A program made the translations under genes and the position numbers. Positions 1 to 8,724 of a stretch of DNA of 64,000 nucleotides are shown piece by piece. Within the stretch, counting starts at the first letter, position 1, and every line of letters begins with the position of its first letter. The stretch is from Nitrosospira multiformis. GTDB lineage: Bacteria; Pseudomonadota; Gammaproteobacteria; Burkholderiales; Nitrosomonadaceae. Below the pieces are notes generated by a model. It was not told the DNA's origin, searched no databases, and saw only the letters and a program-made list of their open reading frames with translations. The DNA is taken from the NCBI RefSeq assembly GCF_900110185.1, contig NZ_FOCT01000003.1, positions 186,001 through 250,000 of the forward strand. The letters are read 5' to 3'.

Positions 1-90
1 TCACTCCTACGATCTCATACTCGTCAGCAGACTTTGAATTCTCTGATAGACATTTCCTCTTTACTTCCGACCAATTTTTATCTTGACTGC

Positions 91-124
91 GCCTGCTACG
101 CCTGCTACGCCTGCTACGCCTGCT
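91..124. repeat. 9-bp tandem repeat spanning a stop codon
   Basis: Three full copies and one partial copy of the 9-base unit GCCTGCTAC. On the minus strand the repeat covers the last codons and the stop of the type I secretion ATPase. Each unit reads CAG-GCG-TAG there, so three in-frame TAG codons follow one another. Changes in copy number would not extend the protein unless every copy were lost. Confidence 0.85.
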
Positions 125-1823
125 GCACTGGCTGTGGACGGGAGTTCCTCAACCTGTCCAGGACTTGAGCAGTCGGGCCAAACAATTGCGCTTTTCCATC
201 CACTAACAGCAGCAGCTTGGTTGTGGCAGCCAGTACCCTGTTCTTGTGGCTGATTATTACAATGGTTTTACCCTGCTTGCGCAGATCCTCGATTGCCTCA
301 ATCAATGCCTGCTCACCCATCTCGTCAAGATTTGAGTTGGGTTCATCCAGCATAATCAGGGAGGGCTCACCGTACATTGCCCGCGCCAGGCCGAGACGCT
401 GCTTTTGACCACCCGATAATCCTGCTCCGCCGTCTCCAAGAGGGGTGTCGTAACCTTGGGGGAGGCGCAAGACCATTTCATGAATTCCCGCGCGCTTGGC
501 TGTCATTACCACGTTTTCTGAATTGACCTCTCCAAACCGGGCGATATTCTCCGCAACCGTTCCCGCAAACAGCTCGATACCCTGCGGAAGGTAACCGATG
601 TGCGGGCCGAGCTCATCCTTGTTCCAGTAATAGACATCTGCTCCATCTAGACGTACTTTACCCATTGCCACTGGCCAGACCCCCACCAGCAAACGCGCTA
701 GTGTCGATTTTCCCGAACCACTGGGGCCGATGACTCCCAATACATCACCGGGCACAATCTTAAAACTCAAGTTTTTAAGAACGCTGACTGTAGAACCCGG
801 GGGGGCGCTGGTCACCGCTTCCACCGACACTTCCCCAAGCGGTTTTGGCAGCGGCATTCCTGTTTCACGCACGGGATTCGCCACCAAAAGTTCGTTCAGA
901 CGCTGGTAAGCACTCCGCGTGCTACTCCAGCTTCTCCACACACTTATCAACTGCTCCACCGGGCTCAATGCCCTGCCCAGCAGAATCATGGCAACGATCA
1001 TCATTCCGGGCGTAACTTTCCCTTCCAGGACAAGCAGGGCTCCCAGACCCAATATGAGCGACTGCATCGAAACCCGGACGAACTTTGTAATTGAACTGAT
1101 CTTTCCCGCCTTTTGGCTGGCTTCCGCTTGCAGTTGCAGAACCCTGTCATTGAGTCTTAACCAGCGTGCCATCAGGTCGGGCAGCATACCCATTGCGGCA
1201 ATGACTTCCGCATTCCGCAAATTGTTGGTTGCGAGATTGCTTGATGTAATCGCTACCGCATTTGCTTCCTCGAGTGGTTTTTTGGATAAGGCTTGGTTGG
1301 CAAAGGCCAAAGCAATGAGCACCGCAGCTCCAGTCAAGGCAAACAAGCCTAGCAGCGGACTAAACAGGAAAATGACAGCCAGATATATTGGGAACCATGG
1401 AACATCAAAAAAAGCAAACAGGCCTTGACTTGTTAAAAACTGACGGATGGTGGTGAAATCCTGCAGCGCCTGCCCCGCGCTACCCCCTGCGCGCTTCAGA
1501 TTTTGTTCAAACGCAGCTGTATAAATGCGTTTGTTCATCTTCATATCAAGCTGTGCCCCGATCCGGATCAGAACAAAGCTTCGTACAAGCTCCAGGGCGC
1601 CCATGAACAGAAAGGCTCCGAGCGCCATCAAAGTCAGCATCAGCAAAGTCGTTTCGTTCCGGCTTGCCAGAACTCTGTCATACACTTGCAGCATGTACAG
1701 GGATGGAACCAGCATCAACAAGTTGATAATGGCGCTGAAGATTCCTACCGTTCTGAATGCCCCCTTGAAGCTTAGAAGGATTTGCGCAATTTCTGTCTTG
1801 GGAAATTTCAATTTGTAAGTCAC
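114..1823 (-). CDS. Type I secretion system permease/ATPase (PrtD/HlyB-like)
   Basis: Inner-membrane ABC exporter subunit that powers one-step secretion of glycine-rich RTX-type proteins from cytoplasm to outside. The 569 residues are the usual length for the PrtD class, which lacks the peptidase-like N-terminal domain of HlyB. An N-terminal membrane domain (about 20-300, with several hydrophobic segments) precedes the nucleotide-binding domain. Visible motifs are Walker A GPSGSGKST (366-374), Q-loop Q414, signature LSGGQKQR (469-476), Walker B LIMLDEP (489-495) and switch His526. An RTX-repeat protein gene lies just upstream on the same strand, so it is probably the cargo. The membrane-fusion partner (HlyD family) is not in the window and would be expected beyond the left edge. 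The stop codon lies inside a 9-bp tandem repeat. Confidence 0.93.
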   Translation of the reverse strand: MTYKLKFPKTEIAQILLSFKGAFRTVGIFSAIINLLMLVPSLYMLQVYDRVLASRNETTLLMLTLMALGAFLFMGALELVRSFVLIRIGAQLDMKMNKRIYTAAFEQNLKRAGGSAGQALQDFTTIRQFLTSQGLFAFFDVPWFPIYLAVIFLFSPLLGLFALTGAAVLIALAFANQALSKKPLEEANAVAITSSNLATNNLRNAEVIAAMGMLPDLMARWLRLNDRVLQLQAEASQKAGKISSITKFVRVSMQSLILGLGALLVLEGKVTPGMMIVAMILLGRALSPVEQLISVWRSWSSTRSAYQRLNELLVANPVRETGMPLPKPLGEVSVEAVTSAPPGSTVSVLKNLSFKIVPGDVLGVIGPSGSGKSTLARLLVGVWPVAMGKVRLDGADVYYWNKDELGPHIGYLPQGIELFAGTVAENIARFGEVNSENVVMTAKRAGIHEMVLRLPQGYDTPLGDGGAGLSGGQKQRLGLARAMYGEPSLIMLDEPNSNLDEMGEQALIEAIEDLRKQGKTIVIISHKNRVLAATTKLLLLVDGKAQLFGPTAQVLDRLRNSRPQPVQQA

Positions 1824-1895
1824 CTTAGAGCCAGGTCCAAGCGCAACTGTATGAGTGGGGACGAACCCTTTGCGGGACCTGAATGATTACGGTCT

Positions 1896-1948
1896 GGGGA
1901 AGAGGAATCGCTTCCCCCCCAAAATCTACCAGGTCACGCTGCGTGACC
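1896..1948 (-). terminator. Two adjacent hairpins between the RTX gene and the ABC exporter
   Basis: A 7-bp stem GGGGAAG/CTTCCCC with an 8-base loop (1896-1917) lies beside a nearly continuous 17-base palindrome GGTCACGC-T-GCGTGACC (1932-1948). Both fall in the 150-bp gap downstream of the RTX gene. No clear run of T follows on the minus strand. They could attenuate transcription so that the secreted protein is made in excess of its exporter, which is an inference. Confidence 0.45.
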
Positions 1949-1972
1949 CAGTAGAAGATGAGTTATCAGCGG

Positions 1973-2803
1973 TTAAGCGATAACATCCAGGCTTGGATCG
2001 AATCCTGAGGCACCGATCAGGGCGATCTGAAGGTCCGCGCCTCCGTACACATCGGCAGTCAATATGCCTGAGGAGGGGTTATACGATAACTGGCTGGAAC
2101 TGAAACTTTGATTGCCAGTCGCCCACCAGTTCACGTCTGCATCGATTGCGGAAAGATCAATCGCATCCCCTTCCCACCATTTGAAGTCGGAGATGGTATC
2201 GATTGCTCCCCAGGCTGGGCTCTCAGTTACCGAATTGAAGACGAACGTGTCCGCTCCAGCGCCGCCCGTGAGAAAATCCTTTCCGGCTCCACCGATGAGC
2301 GTATCGTTACCGGCTCCACCGTCGAGGCTATCGTTACCACCCAGGCCGTACAGCTGGTCGTTGCCGCCATATCCGTAGAGAGAATTGGCGTAACCATTGC
2401 CGGAGATAAAATTACTGAGGTCGTTGCCGTCCCCAAAATAGGCAGTACCAGTAAGGGTCAGGTTCTCGACATTGGCGGGCAACCATTTGTAACTGGTGCT
2501 GGCCGAGCTGTAGACATGGTCAATGCCCTGGTTGTAGTACTCGATTACTTTGTCTGTCGTCGTATCCACGTAGTACACGTCGTTGCCAGTCCCACCGTAC
2601 ATCGAATCCGTACCTGTCCCACCATTTAGCGTATCGTTACCAGAGTATGCATAGATGGTGTCATTTCCCCCATAACCATAGATGTAGTCGCTGCTGCTTG
2701 TGCCTATCAATGACGGAAAGAATTTATATTCGGAAAACCATCCGTTCCATGCCCACTGCGACGTGCCGTTATCATGAAATTGGGTTCCATATATTGCTGC
2801 CAT
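1973..2803 (-). CDS. RTX-type calcium-binding secreted protein
   Basis: About 276 residues, started at the ATG that follows an AAGGAG ribosome site by seven bases; a longer reading of 23 more residues has no such site. There is no N-terminal signal peptide. Nonapeptide repeats of the GGxGxDxx type occur in two blocks (about residues 40-75 and 145-195: YGYGGNDTI, NGGTGTDSM, YGLGGNDSL, DGGAGNDTL, TGGAGADTF). In this family such repeats bind calcium and fold outside the cell, and the C-terminal region after them carries the type I secretion signal. The N-terminal 35 residues are aromatic-rich with no recognised enzymatic domain, so the activity is unknown. The exporter ATPase gene follows directly. 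Confidence 0.85.
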   Translation of the reverse strand: MAAIYGTQFHDNGTSQWAWNGWFSEYKFFPSLIGTSSSDYIYGYGGNDTIYAYSGNDTLNGGTGTDSMYGGTGNDVYYVDTTTDKVIEYYNQGIDHVYSSASTSYKWLPANVENLTLTGTAYFGDGNDLSNFISGNGYANSLYGYGGNDQLYGLGGNDSLDGGAGNDTLIGGAGKDFLTGGAGADTFVFNSVTESPAWGAIDTISDFKWWEGDAIDLSAIDADVNWWATGNQSFSSSQLSYNPSSGILTADVYGGADLQIALIGASGFDPSLDVIA

Positions 2804-3117
2804 GACATTCTCCTTAGTAGAAGTTAAAGACAAGCGTGTAGTTACCACGCAAGTAGAGAGTAATTGTGTCAAGTGGAATAATCTGTGAGAAAAATCACAT
2901 GATGGTCATGGCTTCAACGCAGACTCTCTCTCACTGCTCTTTGCACAGGAATGCCCCAATCTTTCGATTACCAAGCTTCAAACCGGGAGGATTCTGGAAG
3001 GTATTAACGGAGGCTTTTTGTACGTTGGGCCGGGAATGGGGCTTTACCTACGTCGATAAGGAAGTGGAAAACCGGCTATGCCGCATACGGAGCGATCTTC
3101 CAGGCTGAGGGGTCTGA

Positions 3118-3213
3118 AAGGAATTCAAGGAAGCGATCGGCGGCTCAGGGATTCCTCGTCACTATTTGAAGCGGCTGCCACTGGATTGGGTAAAAATTGA
3201 TCGTCATTTATGA
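3118..3213 (+). pseudogene. Decayed fragment of an EAL (c-di-GMP phosphodiesterase) domain
   Basis: An open stretch closed by TGA at 3211 reads HYLKRLPLDWVKIDRHL, matching the conserved late part of EAL domains (YLKRLPVDxLKIDRSF). It is preceded by a degenerate IGGSGI where DFGTGYSS would be expected, and by an in-frame TGA at 3115. No intact start or catalytic EAL motif is present. This is a remnant, with no expression expected. The flanking 2873-3117 and 3214-3363 hold nothing else I can support. Confidence 0.6.
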
Positions 3214-3363
3214 ATGACGTGTTGACGGAAAGTAATAACCCTACCATCGGGCGCGCTGCTCTGCTTCTGGCTCGGGAATAGAATCACCCTCAGGCAATCG
3301 CTTCAAGCAAATTTTGACAGGATTTGTGCCTGCCAGAAGCTTATCTTCAATGTTTCCCCCAGC

Positions 3364-3392
3364 TTGACAACCGTCATTTGTTAACATATTCT
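3364..3392 (+). promoter_or_regulatory. Strong sigma-70-type promoter
   Basis: TTGACA (3364-3369) and TATTCT (3387-3392) are separated by exactly 17 bases, in an AT-rich setting. Transcription would start near 3399 and give a leader of about 135 bases before the 36-codon ORF. The leader contains short hairpins (CGGA-atcaa-TCCG, and CTCGCTTT-type pairing around 3470-3485). Confidence 0.6.
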
Positions 3393-3535
3393 TCACAAAA
3401 ACATAACAAAAAGATCACAAAGCTGAGGAGGCAACGGAATCAATCCGTTACGTTATATGGCTAGGTTGCTTCGCTACAAAGCGAGTTTTGTCGTTTCCAG
3501 GACGGAATAACTGAATACCTTCTTTGAGGAAAAAA

Positions 3536-3646
3536 ATGATTGAATTGATTGAATTTTTGAAGCCGGCTCTTTTTGGAGCCCCGTTGATGACCGTGCTTTA
3601 CGGAATCATGCAGATATGGGAGGAAGCCCCGGATCAGTCTACCTGA
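3536..3646 (+). CDS. Possible 36-residue small protein
   Basis: ATG preceded by TTTGAGGA with a six-base spacer. The reading frame gives 36 residues starting MIELIEFLKPALFG and ending EEAPDQST. Its central part (about residues 8-27) is hydrophobic and could form one short membrane helix or an amphipathic peptide. A good promoter lies about 140 bases upstream. I recognise no family. Short size means it could be chance; the promoter, ribosome site and hydrophobic pattern are what support it. The following 3647-3926 holds no gene I can support. Confidence 0.4.
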   Translation: MIELIEFLKPALFGAPLMTVLYGIMQIWEEAPDQST

Positions 3647-3926
3647 GTAGATATTCGAGAAGATTTACACGTACCTCACAGGGGCATATTCCTGGTGATG
3701 CGAGTCGGGTATGCCTGTCCGCATGCATCTATCGCTTTATGCTGTCCCCGAGGGTGGAGTTCAAGTCTCCGCCAAATCCGGGTTCCTCTGATTTGCAATC
3801 CCTGAAAACAGGGAAAACGATACCTGGATAGAAATCTGTTCAATTTCCTCTGCATTTTGCAACAGTCGATCGACAGTCACCATTGGAATATCGGATCTGA
3901 CCCGCTGATTACCTGCTGATTGAGGG

Positions 3927-3950
3927 GAAGGGCTTCAACAGAAGCCCTTC
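3927..3950 (-). terminator. Perfect 10-bp hairpin downstream of the YegP-like gene
   Basis: GAAGGGCTTC-aaca-GAAGCCCTTC is a perfect stem with a tetraloop, 17 bases past the stop of the minus-strand gene. No T-run follows, so if it terminates it does so without a classic U tail. Confidence 0.55.
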
Positions 3951-3967
3951 AAGCTGAAAACCGGAGT

Positions 3968-4351
3968 TCAGACTGCTGCTTCGGCTGGTGGAGTGCCGGG
4001 GGCGATTTTCCCGGTCGGCTCTGTAATATCGGCAACGATGGCGGTTGGCGCGTTTTTCTTGACTGATTCTATTCCGCCATCCCGTGCTTTTTCAGTCTCG
4101 TAGGATTCACTGGTACCAATCACCTGATTGTTGCCTGATTTGAGATTGAACCTGTATTTGCCGCTTTCCGTAGTTTTCCGTTCATACCGGGCGTCATCAG
4201 GCGCATTTTTTCGGACAGACTCCACTCCATTCATACATCCCGCTCTGGCTTTGTAGCCTTCACTGGCAAGAATGGTTTGCCCATTGGTGGCTTTCAATCT
4301 GAATCGAAACTCACTTGCCTTATCCTTGTAGATTTCGAATTTTGCGGCCAT
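3968..4351 (-). CDS. YegP-like protein with two DUF1508 repeats
   Basis: 127 residues made of two tandem copies of the small DUF1508 (YegP) fold, about residues 5-52 and 57-106. Each has the family pattern FEIYKDKxxEFRFRLKATNGQ...IGESEGYxxKxxxxxGIESVKxNA. The C-terminal 20 residues are an Ala/Pro tail. The family is widespread, cytosolic and of unproven function, often found near stress genes. Monocistronic by appearance, with a hairpin downstream. Length fits the two-repeat members. Confidence 0.85.
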   Translation of the reverse strand: MAAKFEIYKDKASEFRFRLKATNGQTILASEGYKARAGCMNGVESVRKNAPDDARYERKTTESGKYRFNLKSGNNQVIGTSESYETEKARDGGIESVKKNAPTAIVADITEPTGKIAPGTPPAEAAV

Positions 4352-4414
4352 GAAATTTCCTTTCGTATTATGTTAAGTCGTATCAGCCTCTTGGTCCTTT
4401 CGATTCTTTCACGA

Positions 4415-4447
4415 GCGGCAGCGTCCATACAGCTTGCAAGCTGCCGC
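4415..4447. other. Hairpin in the gap before the P450 gene
   Basis: GCGGCAGC (4415-4422) pairs with GCTGCCGC (4440-4447), and the loop contains the palindrome AGCTTGCAAGCT. It lies in the 350-base space between two divergent genes, which otherwise shows nothing I can name. Confidence 0.35.
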
Positions 4448-4701
4448 ATTGTTTAACGCAGAGAAAGAGCTCGCGTTGACCTGCTATCATTCAGGAGCAA
4501 CCTGCCATTCAAGAGAGATTGAAAAGAACATCCGTGCGAGTAGCAGGATGATAATCAGTGACAAAGCAATTTAGGATGTGGCCTATCGGTTGTTATTGCT
4601 TGAATGGAGGGGTTTGTTTTGTTTGGTTTATTGCATTGAGGTGATGCATAAGTTGAATTGACGCTAGCGAGTCCCTCATTAATCTTCCACCTGGATAGAC
4701 G

Positions 4702-6048
4702 ATGGCGCATAACAAAACAGTTCCACAGGTCAAGGGCGATTTTCTGCTGGGTAATTTAAGGCAGATGATTGCAGACCCCCTTCAAGCCTTTTATGACTGG
4801 CAGCAGGATTATGGGGATTTGGTCAGCTTCAGATTGGCTACCCGCCAATTTTATTTATTCAGTCACCCAAAGCTGATTGAACAAGCCCTGATCAGGCAAA
4901 GCGATGTTTTTGTAAAGATCTACAACCCTGAAAAACCAACAGGTCTGGCATTGATTTTAGGTCAGGGATTAGTAACAAGTCAGGGCGATTTATGGCAAAG
5001 ACAACGGCGCTTGATGCAGCCCGTTTTTCAGAGAAGTAATGTAATTACGCTGCTGCCGCAAATGGTGACTGCTGGTAACAATATGCTGGATCGATGGCGG
5101 CAGCTAGGTGAAGGGGCGCAGATCAATCTGTCTAGTGAAATGATGCGGCTTACATTGGAAATCATTACCCAAACGATGTTCAGCACCAGCGTTCTCGACA
5201 AGATAGAACAGATCGGCCCATCTCTGGAAACTTTACTTCGGTATGCCGCTAAAACCATTGCGAATCCCTTGACTCTCCCGTTATATGTGCCCACTCCAGC
5301 GAATCGAAAATTCAAACAGGCGTTGGGAGTAATCGATGATGTCATTTACGGGATCATCGATCAACGCCGTGCCATGCCGTCAGAGCAGAATGACCTGCTG
5401 GATATGCTGTTAAAAGCGCGTGATGACAACAGCGGTGAGAAGATGACCGACAGGCAGATTCGTGATGAAGTTATTACCATTTTTAGCGCGGGCCATGAAA
5501 CAACCGCGAATTTACTAAGCTGGACTTTATATTTACTCGTCCGCCATCCAGCCGCGCTCGCGCAGCTGCGTGAGGAATTTGATCGATTGTTGCAAGGAAA
5601 AATACCGAACGCCGAAGACTTGCAGCAGCTTGTTTATACCAGGGCCGTCCTCAGTGAATCGATGCGCCTCCGTCCACCTGCCAGCTTTTTGCTGCGGAAA
5701 GTTAGTAAAGATACCGAGGTTGACGGCTATTTTTTTAAAGCCGGCAGGCTTGCGATATTCAGTATTTTCAATCTTCATCATCATGCCGACTTTTGGCCCC
5801 AACCGGAGCAGTTTGACCCCGAACGATTTTTGGTATCCCAAAACCGGAGATATTCGTTCATACCTTTCGGGACAGGTGAGCGCATCTGTATCGGCAGTCA
5901 TTTTGCATTGATGGAGAGCCAGCTTTTGCTATGCATGATAATTCAGCACTGTGATTTACAGTTGCTTGATCCAGAGGAAGTCGAGATTGAGATGGCAATA
6001 ACCCTGCGACCCAAAGGTGGAATTCCGGTCCGCATAAAGTGGCGATAG
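4702..6048 (+). CDS. Cytochrome P450
   Basis: 448-residue heme-thiolate monooxygenase, soluble by appearance with no membrane anchor. The family signatures are all present: I-helix AGHETT (263-268) for oxygen activation, K-helix E319-x-x-R322, PERF motif (DPERF, about 372-376) and heme-binding FGTGERICIG (389-398) with Cys396 as iron ligand. The sequence resembles fatty-acid or terpene-type P450s (CYP110/CYP102-like heme domains), but the substrate cannot be read from sequence. No ferredoxin or reductase gene is adjacent, so it must borrow electrons from elsewhere. The gene looks AT-richer than its neighbours, which may mean acquisition by transfer. It converges on the next gene with 55 bases between. 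Confidence 0.93.
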   Translation: MAHNKTVPQVKGDFLLGNLRQMIADPLQAFYDWQQDYGDLVSFRLATRQFYLFSHPKLIEQALIRQSDVFVKIYNPEKPTGLALILGQGLVTSQGDLWQRQRRLMQPVFQRSNVITLLPQMVTAGNNMLDRWRQLGEGAQINLSSEMMRLTLEIITQTMFSTSVLDKIEQIGPSLETLLRYAAKTIANPLTLPLYVPTPANRKFKQALGVIDDVIYGIIDQRRAMPSEQNDLLDMLLKARDDNSGEKMTDRQIRDEVITIFSAGHETTANLLSWTLYLLVRHPAALAQLREEFDRLLQGKIPNAEDLQQLVYTRAVLSESMRLRPPASFLLRKVSKDTEVDGYFFKAGRLAIFSIFNLHHHADFWPQPEQFDPERFLVSQNRRYSFIPFGTGERICIGSHFALMESQLLLCMIIQHCDLQLLDPEEVEIEMAITLRPKGGIPVRIKWR

Positions 6049-6103
6049 AATCAATCTTCGGTTCTGTGGCTCGGCATCGGCCAGGGTTTCCAGACGGAGG
6101 GCA

Positions 6104-7165
6104 TTAATGATTGGCGGATGGCAGTTGGCATTCGATTCCGTTCTCTACACTCTTCATGAAGGCACTGGCTGCATGGCCAGTAATGTCAATTCTCTGTGCC
6201 CGCTCTTGCAGGGTCAGGCCGAAACCGCCGCGTTCCTTTTCCGTTTCGTCGTCGGTGCATTGCAGTTCGAGCAAGTAGGTAAGCCCCTTGCAGATACGGT
6301 GTCGATAGCATTCGGTCCGCTTATCGTCTAAGTTGCACACTATCGCATAAGCCTCGTTGAGGCCCTCGAGGGCGCAGGCCACTTCCACTGAAACCTGCTG
6401 AGCCGGGTGGTGCTCGACGTTCTCATAGAAGTCCCGCTCCATGATCTGGTCGTGCATCCGGCAGAGGTAGTGGGCGACATCCTTCTTGATCTCCGTACTC
6501 TGCGTGCACTCGAACAAGAGGCGGCACGCCTGTGATTGCCAGTTGGCGAAGAAGACAAGGATGTTTCCCGCAACCTGATCGCATCGGAAGTACTGCGCAT
6601 CATAATAGGAGAAGGCGAGTTCCACGCTTTGGAGGCAGCCGGCGTCCTGCAACTGACGATAGGTTTCCAGAAGAGCGAGCATTGCCTCGCCAGCGTACAG
6701 TTCTTCTCCGTGGTCGGGTAGATCATGGAAATACACCTTGTACGAGCCATCCGGCCTCTGCTGATGGAGTATCCCCTCGGCGAGAGCAGTGATCTCCTCC
6801 ATCCGGCGGGGCGATGGGGCATGCAGCAGGGCGAGAATCATAAAGGCACTGTGGGCGATCGATGAAGGCTCCTCCAACCGCTCCGGGTCGAGGATCAGGT
6901 AACTGTCGCGCTCCACGAGGTAATTCCCGTAATGCCGCAGCGACTTCCGGATCAGTGACCGAAGCTCATGCTTGTTCAGAAAATCGCTGAGCATTTCCAC
7001 GTCCCATATAGAGGCAATATCCCGGATGGGAGATTTTTCGCGCACGAATGTGTCAGTCTCGGGGATGTAGAGGTACTCAAGCATTCCTGTATCCCGATTG
7101 ACCATGCCCTGGTACCACTGGTAGACGAGTTTCAAGCGTTGCTTAAGTAATTCTGCTGTTTCCAT
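6104..7165 (-). CDS. Unrecognised helical protein, possibly an alpha/alpha-toroid enzyme
   Basis: 353 residues from the ATG preceded by GGGAGA (a longer reading of 18 residues has no ribosome site). No signal peptide. The sequence is mostly helical, with spaced motifs suggestive of an alpha/alpha barrel of the type seen in cyclases, epimerases and lanthionine synthetase-like proteins: QQRPDGSYKVYF (near 138), GEELYAGEAMLALLETY (near 158), and a C-terminal ERGGFGLTL...DITGHAASAFMK. I do not recognise a named family, and no catalytic set can be assigned with confidence. It is convergent with the P450, which may be coincidental. Confidence 0.75.
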   Translation of the reverse strand: METAELLKQRLKLVYQWYQGMVNRDTGMLEYLYIPETDTFVREKSPIRDIASIWDVEMLSDFLNKHELRSLIRKSLRHYGNYLVERDSYLILDPERLEEPSSIAHSAFMILALLHAPSPRRMEEITALAEGILHQQRPDGSYKVYFHDLPDHGEELYAGEAMLALLETYRQLQDAGCLQSVELAFSYYDAQYFRCDQVAGNILVFFANWQSQACRLLFECTQSTEIKKDVAHYLCRMHDQIMERDFYENVEHHPAQQVSVEVACALEGLNEAYAIVCNLDDKRTECYRHRICKGLTYLLELQCTDDETEKERGGFGLTLQERAQRIDITGHAASAFMKSVENGIECQLPSANH

Positions 7166-7470
7166 GGTTTGTCTCTCCCAGTGATTTAACCGGAGTGTTT
7201 GCATACAAAAGTATGACAATCAATAGGTCACCCCTGATCGAGCTATCCCTTGTAGGGGAGAGAACGGACTCGGTATCAGCAGGCATTTTGACAAAAAGCA
7301 TTTCGAGTTCTACCCTTGATTGATGCCATAATCCCTGCGGAATCCGCAATGCCTGACAGCAATACGGATATGGAACGGGTATGGGTATGGGGTGTTGGGA
7401 TATTAAACAAAAGGATGCCTGTTAAATTTCAATTCTGCGATTCAACCCCATTAAAGTCGGGCCACAATCA

Positions 7471-7977
7471 ATGACAGCAAGACTTCATGCCATTCGTGGT
7501 GATATTACAAAACTGGAAACCGATGCAATCGTGAATGCCGCCAATTCATCATTGCTGGGCGGCGGTGGTGTTGATGGCGCTATCCATCGGGCTGCTGGTC
7601 CAGAGCTACTGGAGGAATGCAGGTTGCTGGGCGGTTGTAAAACCGGTGACGCAAAGATCACAAAAGGCTACCGTTTAAAGGCAAAGCATATCATTCATAC
7701 CGTTGGTCCGGTTTGGCATGGGGGAAAAAGCAATGAACCGGAAAAACTTGCTTCCTGTTATCGGCGGAGTCTGGAAATTGCCGTTGCCAATGGTTTGAGT
7801 TCGATTGCGTTTCCATGTATCAGCACAGGTGCATATGGTTATCCGCATGAAGCAGCCGCTGAAATAGCGGCCAACACTGTGCGGCAGTTTGTTGAAACTG
7901 AGACTTCGCTCAGAGAAGTGATATTTTGCTGTTTCTCGGAGCAAGACCTTCAGTTATATCAACGAGCACTGGATTAA
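7471..7977 (+). CDS. Macrodomain protein, O-acetyl-ADP-ribose deacetylase type
   Basis: 168 residues covering a single macrodomain of the YmdB/MacroD class, which hydrolyses O-acetyl-ADP-ribose and can remove ADP-ribose from proteins. Visible features are GDIT (10-13), the signature [22 protein letters not shown] (27-48) that binds the distal ribose and includes the catalytic Asn and Asp, and the later phosphate-binding [12 protein letters not shown] loop (about 114-125). Length is typical. It stands alone on the plus strand. Confidence 0.93.
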   Translation: MTARLHAIRGDITKLETDAIVNAANSSLLGGGGVDGAIHRAAGPELLEECRLLGGCKTGDAKITKGYRLKAKHIIHTVGPVWHGGKSNEPEKLASCYRRSLEIAVANGLSSIAFPCISTGAYGYPHEAAAEIAANTVRQFVETETSLREVIFCCFSEQDLQLYQRALD

Positions 7978-8077
7978 TAGGTGTCTCGATTGATCTTTCG
8001 GGTCGAGATGGAGTGAGATGGGGCACTGCACTCCTGGATTGGCTCTCAGCGGCGATATTTTCAAAAACCCTTGCTTC

Positions 8078-8413
8078 TCAAGCTGTCGGCAACTTGAGTG
8101 GGTCCTTCAGGAGCAAGATGTGGTGTTCTTCCGCAGTATCCACCACCTCGATGCTGTAGAGACCTTCGACATCCTGTTCGACGTAAATCTGCTTCGGATG
8201 TCGGATATTGTGTTCAATACCCTCAACTATCACCGCCAGAACGTCTCCCTTGGGATCGTAGCTCAGTCCAATCAGTGGCAGCCAGTCCACCTCAACCTGG
8301 TCCCCGAGTTCAAGCCCCGTGACCTCTATTTCCACCAGCTTCGCGCCCAGCACCTTGGAAACGTCGTCGAAGTAATCCTGCCACTCGGATTTTGCAAGTT
8401 GTGTCAATGCCAT
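8078..8413 (-). CDS. DUF5335 family protein
   Basis: 111-residue cytosolic protein of the DUF5335 family (first residues MALTQLAKSEWQDYFDDVSK, later DPKGDVLAVIVEGIEHNIRHPK). The function is unknown; family members are often found near other stress-associated small genes. No signal peptide or membrane segment. Its 3' end lies about 100 bases from the convergent macrodomain gene. Confidence 0.75.
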   Translation of the reverse strand: MALTQLAKSEWQDYFDDVSKVLGAKLVEIEVTGLELGDQVEVDWLPLIGLSYDPKGDVLAVIVEGIEHNIRHPKQIYVEQDVEGLYSIEVVDTAEEHHILLLKDPLKLPTA

Positions 8414-8724
8414 GTCTTAGCTCCTTCGATGCTATAAAATCGAGCAGAATATCGCCCGGGTGTACCGTCTTCATGATTGACTTCAGCACTGGCATGCATG
8501 AAATGGGGGTTGACGTTAATTCATCCAATCATGATTATTCAACATAGCAGCAGTTTCTGGTTCAATCCAGTGATGTGTCACCGGTATTTTTAGAGAATTG
8601 AAGATTCACTGCCGTGTGAGCCTCGTATCACCGTTAACGGAAAAAGTACCACTCGGATTCTCAATGATTCCCCAACGAATTACGATGTTCGCCTTCTGTC
8701 TTTCTTACTCTTGGATCTGTTTAG
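8414..8724. other. Gene-free gap
   Basis: About 310 bases between divergent genes (DUF5335 and the isoaspartyl peptidase). It should contain both promoters. I see no convincing hairpin, repeat or small ORF. Confidence 0.5.

Noticed and set aside
2866..3108. 80-codon plus-strand ORF overlapping the RTX gene start region
   Set aside because: No ribosome site or family resemblance; composition looks random.
3700..3790. tRNA- or tmRNA-like end: GGTGGAG-TTCAAGT-CTCCGCC resembles a T-arm
   Set aside because: No matching acceptor strand, no anticodon or D-arm, and no CCA were found, so the T-arm likeness is probably chance.
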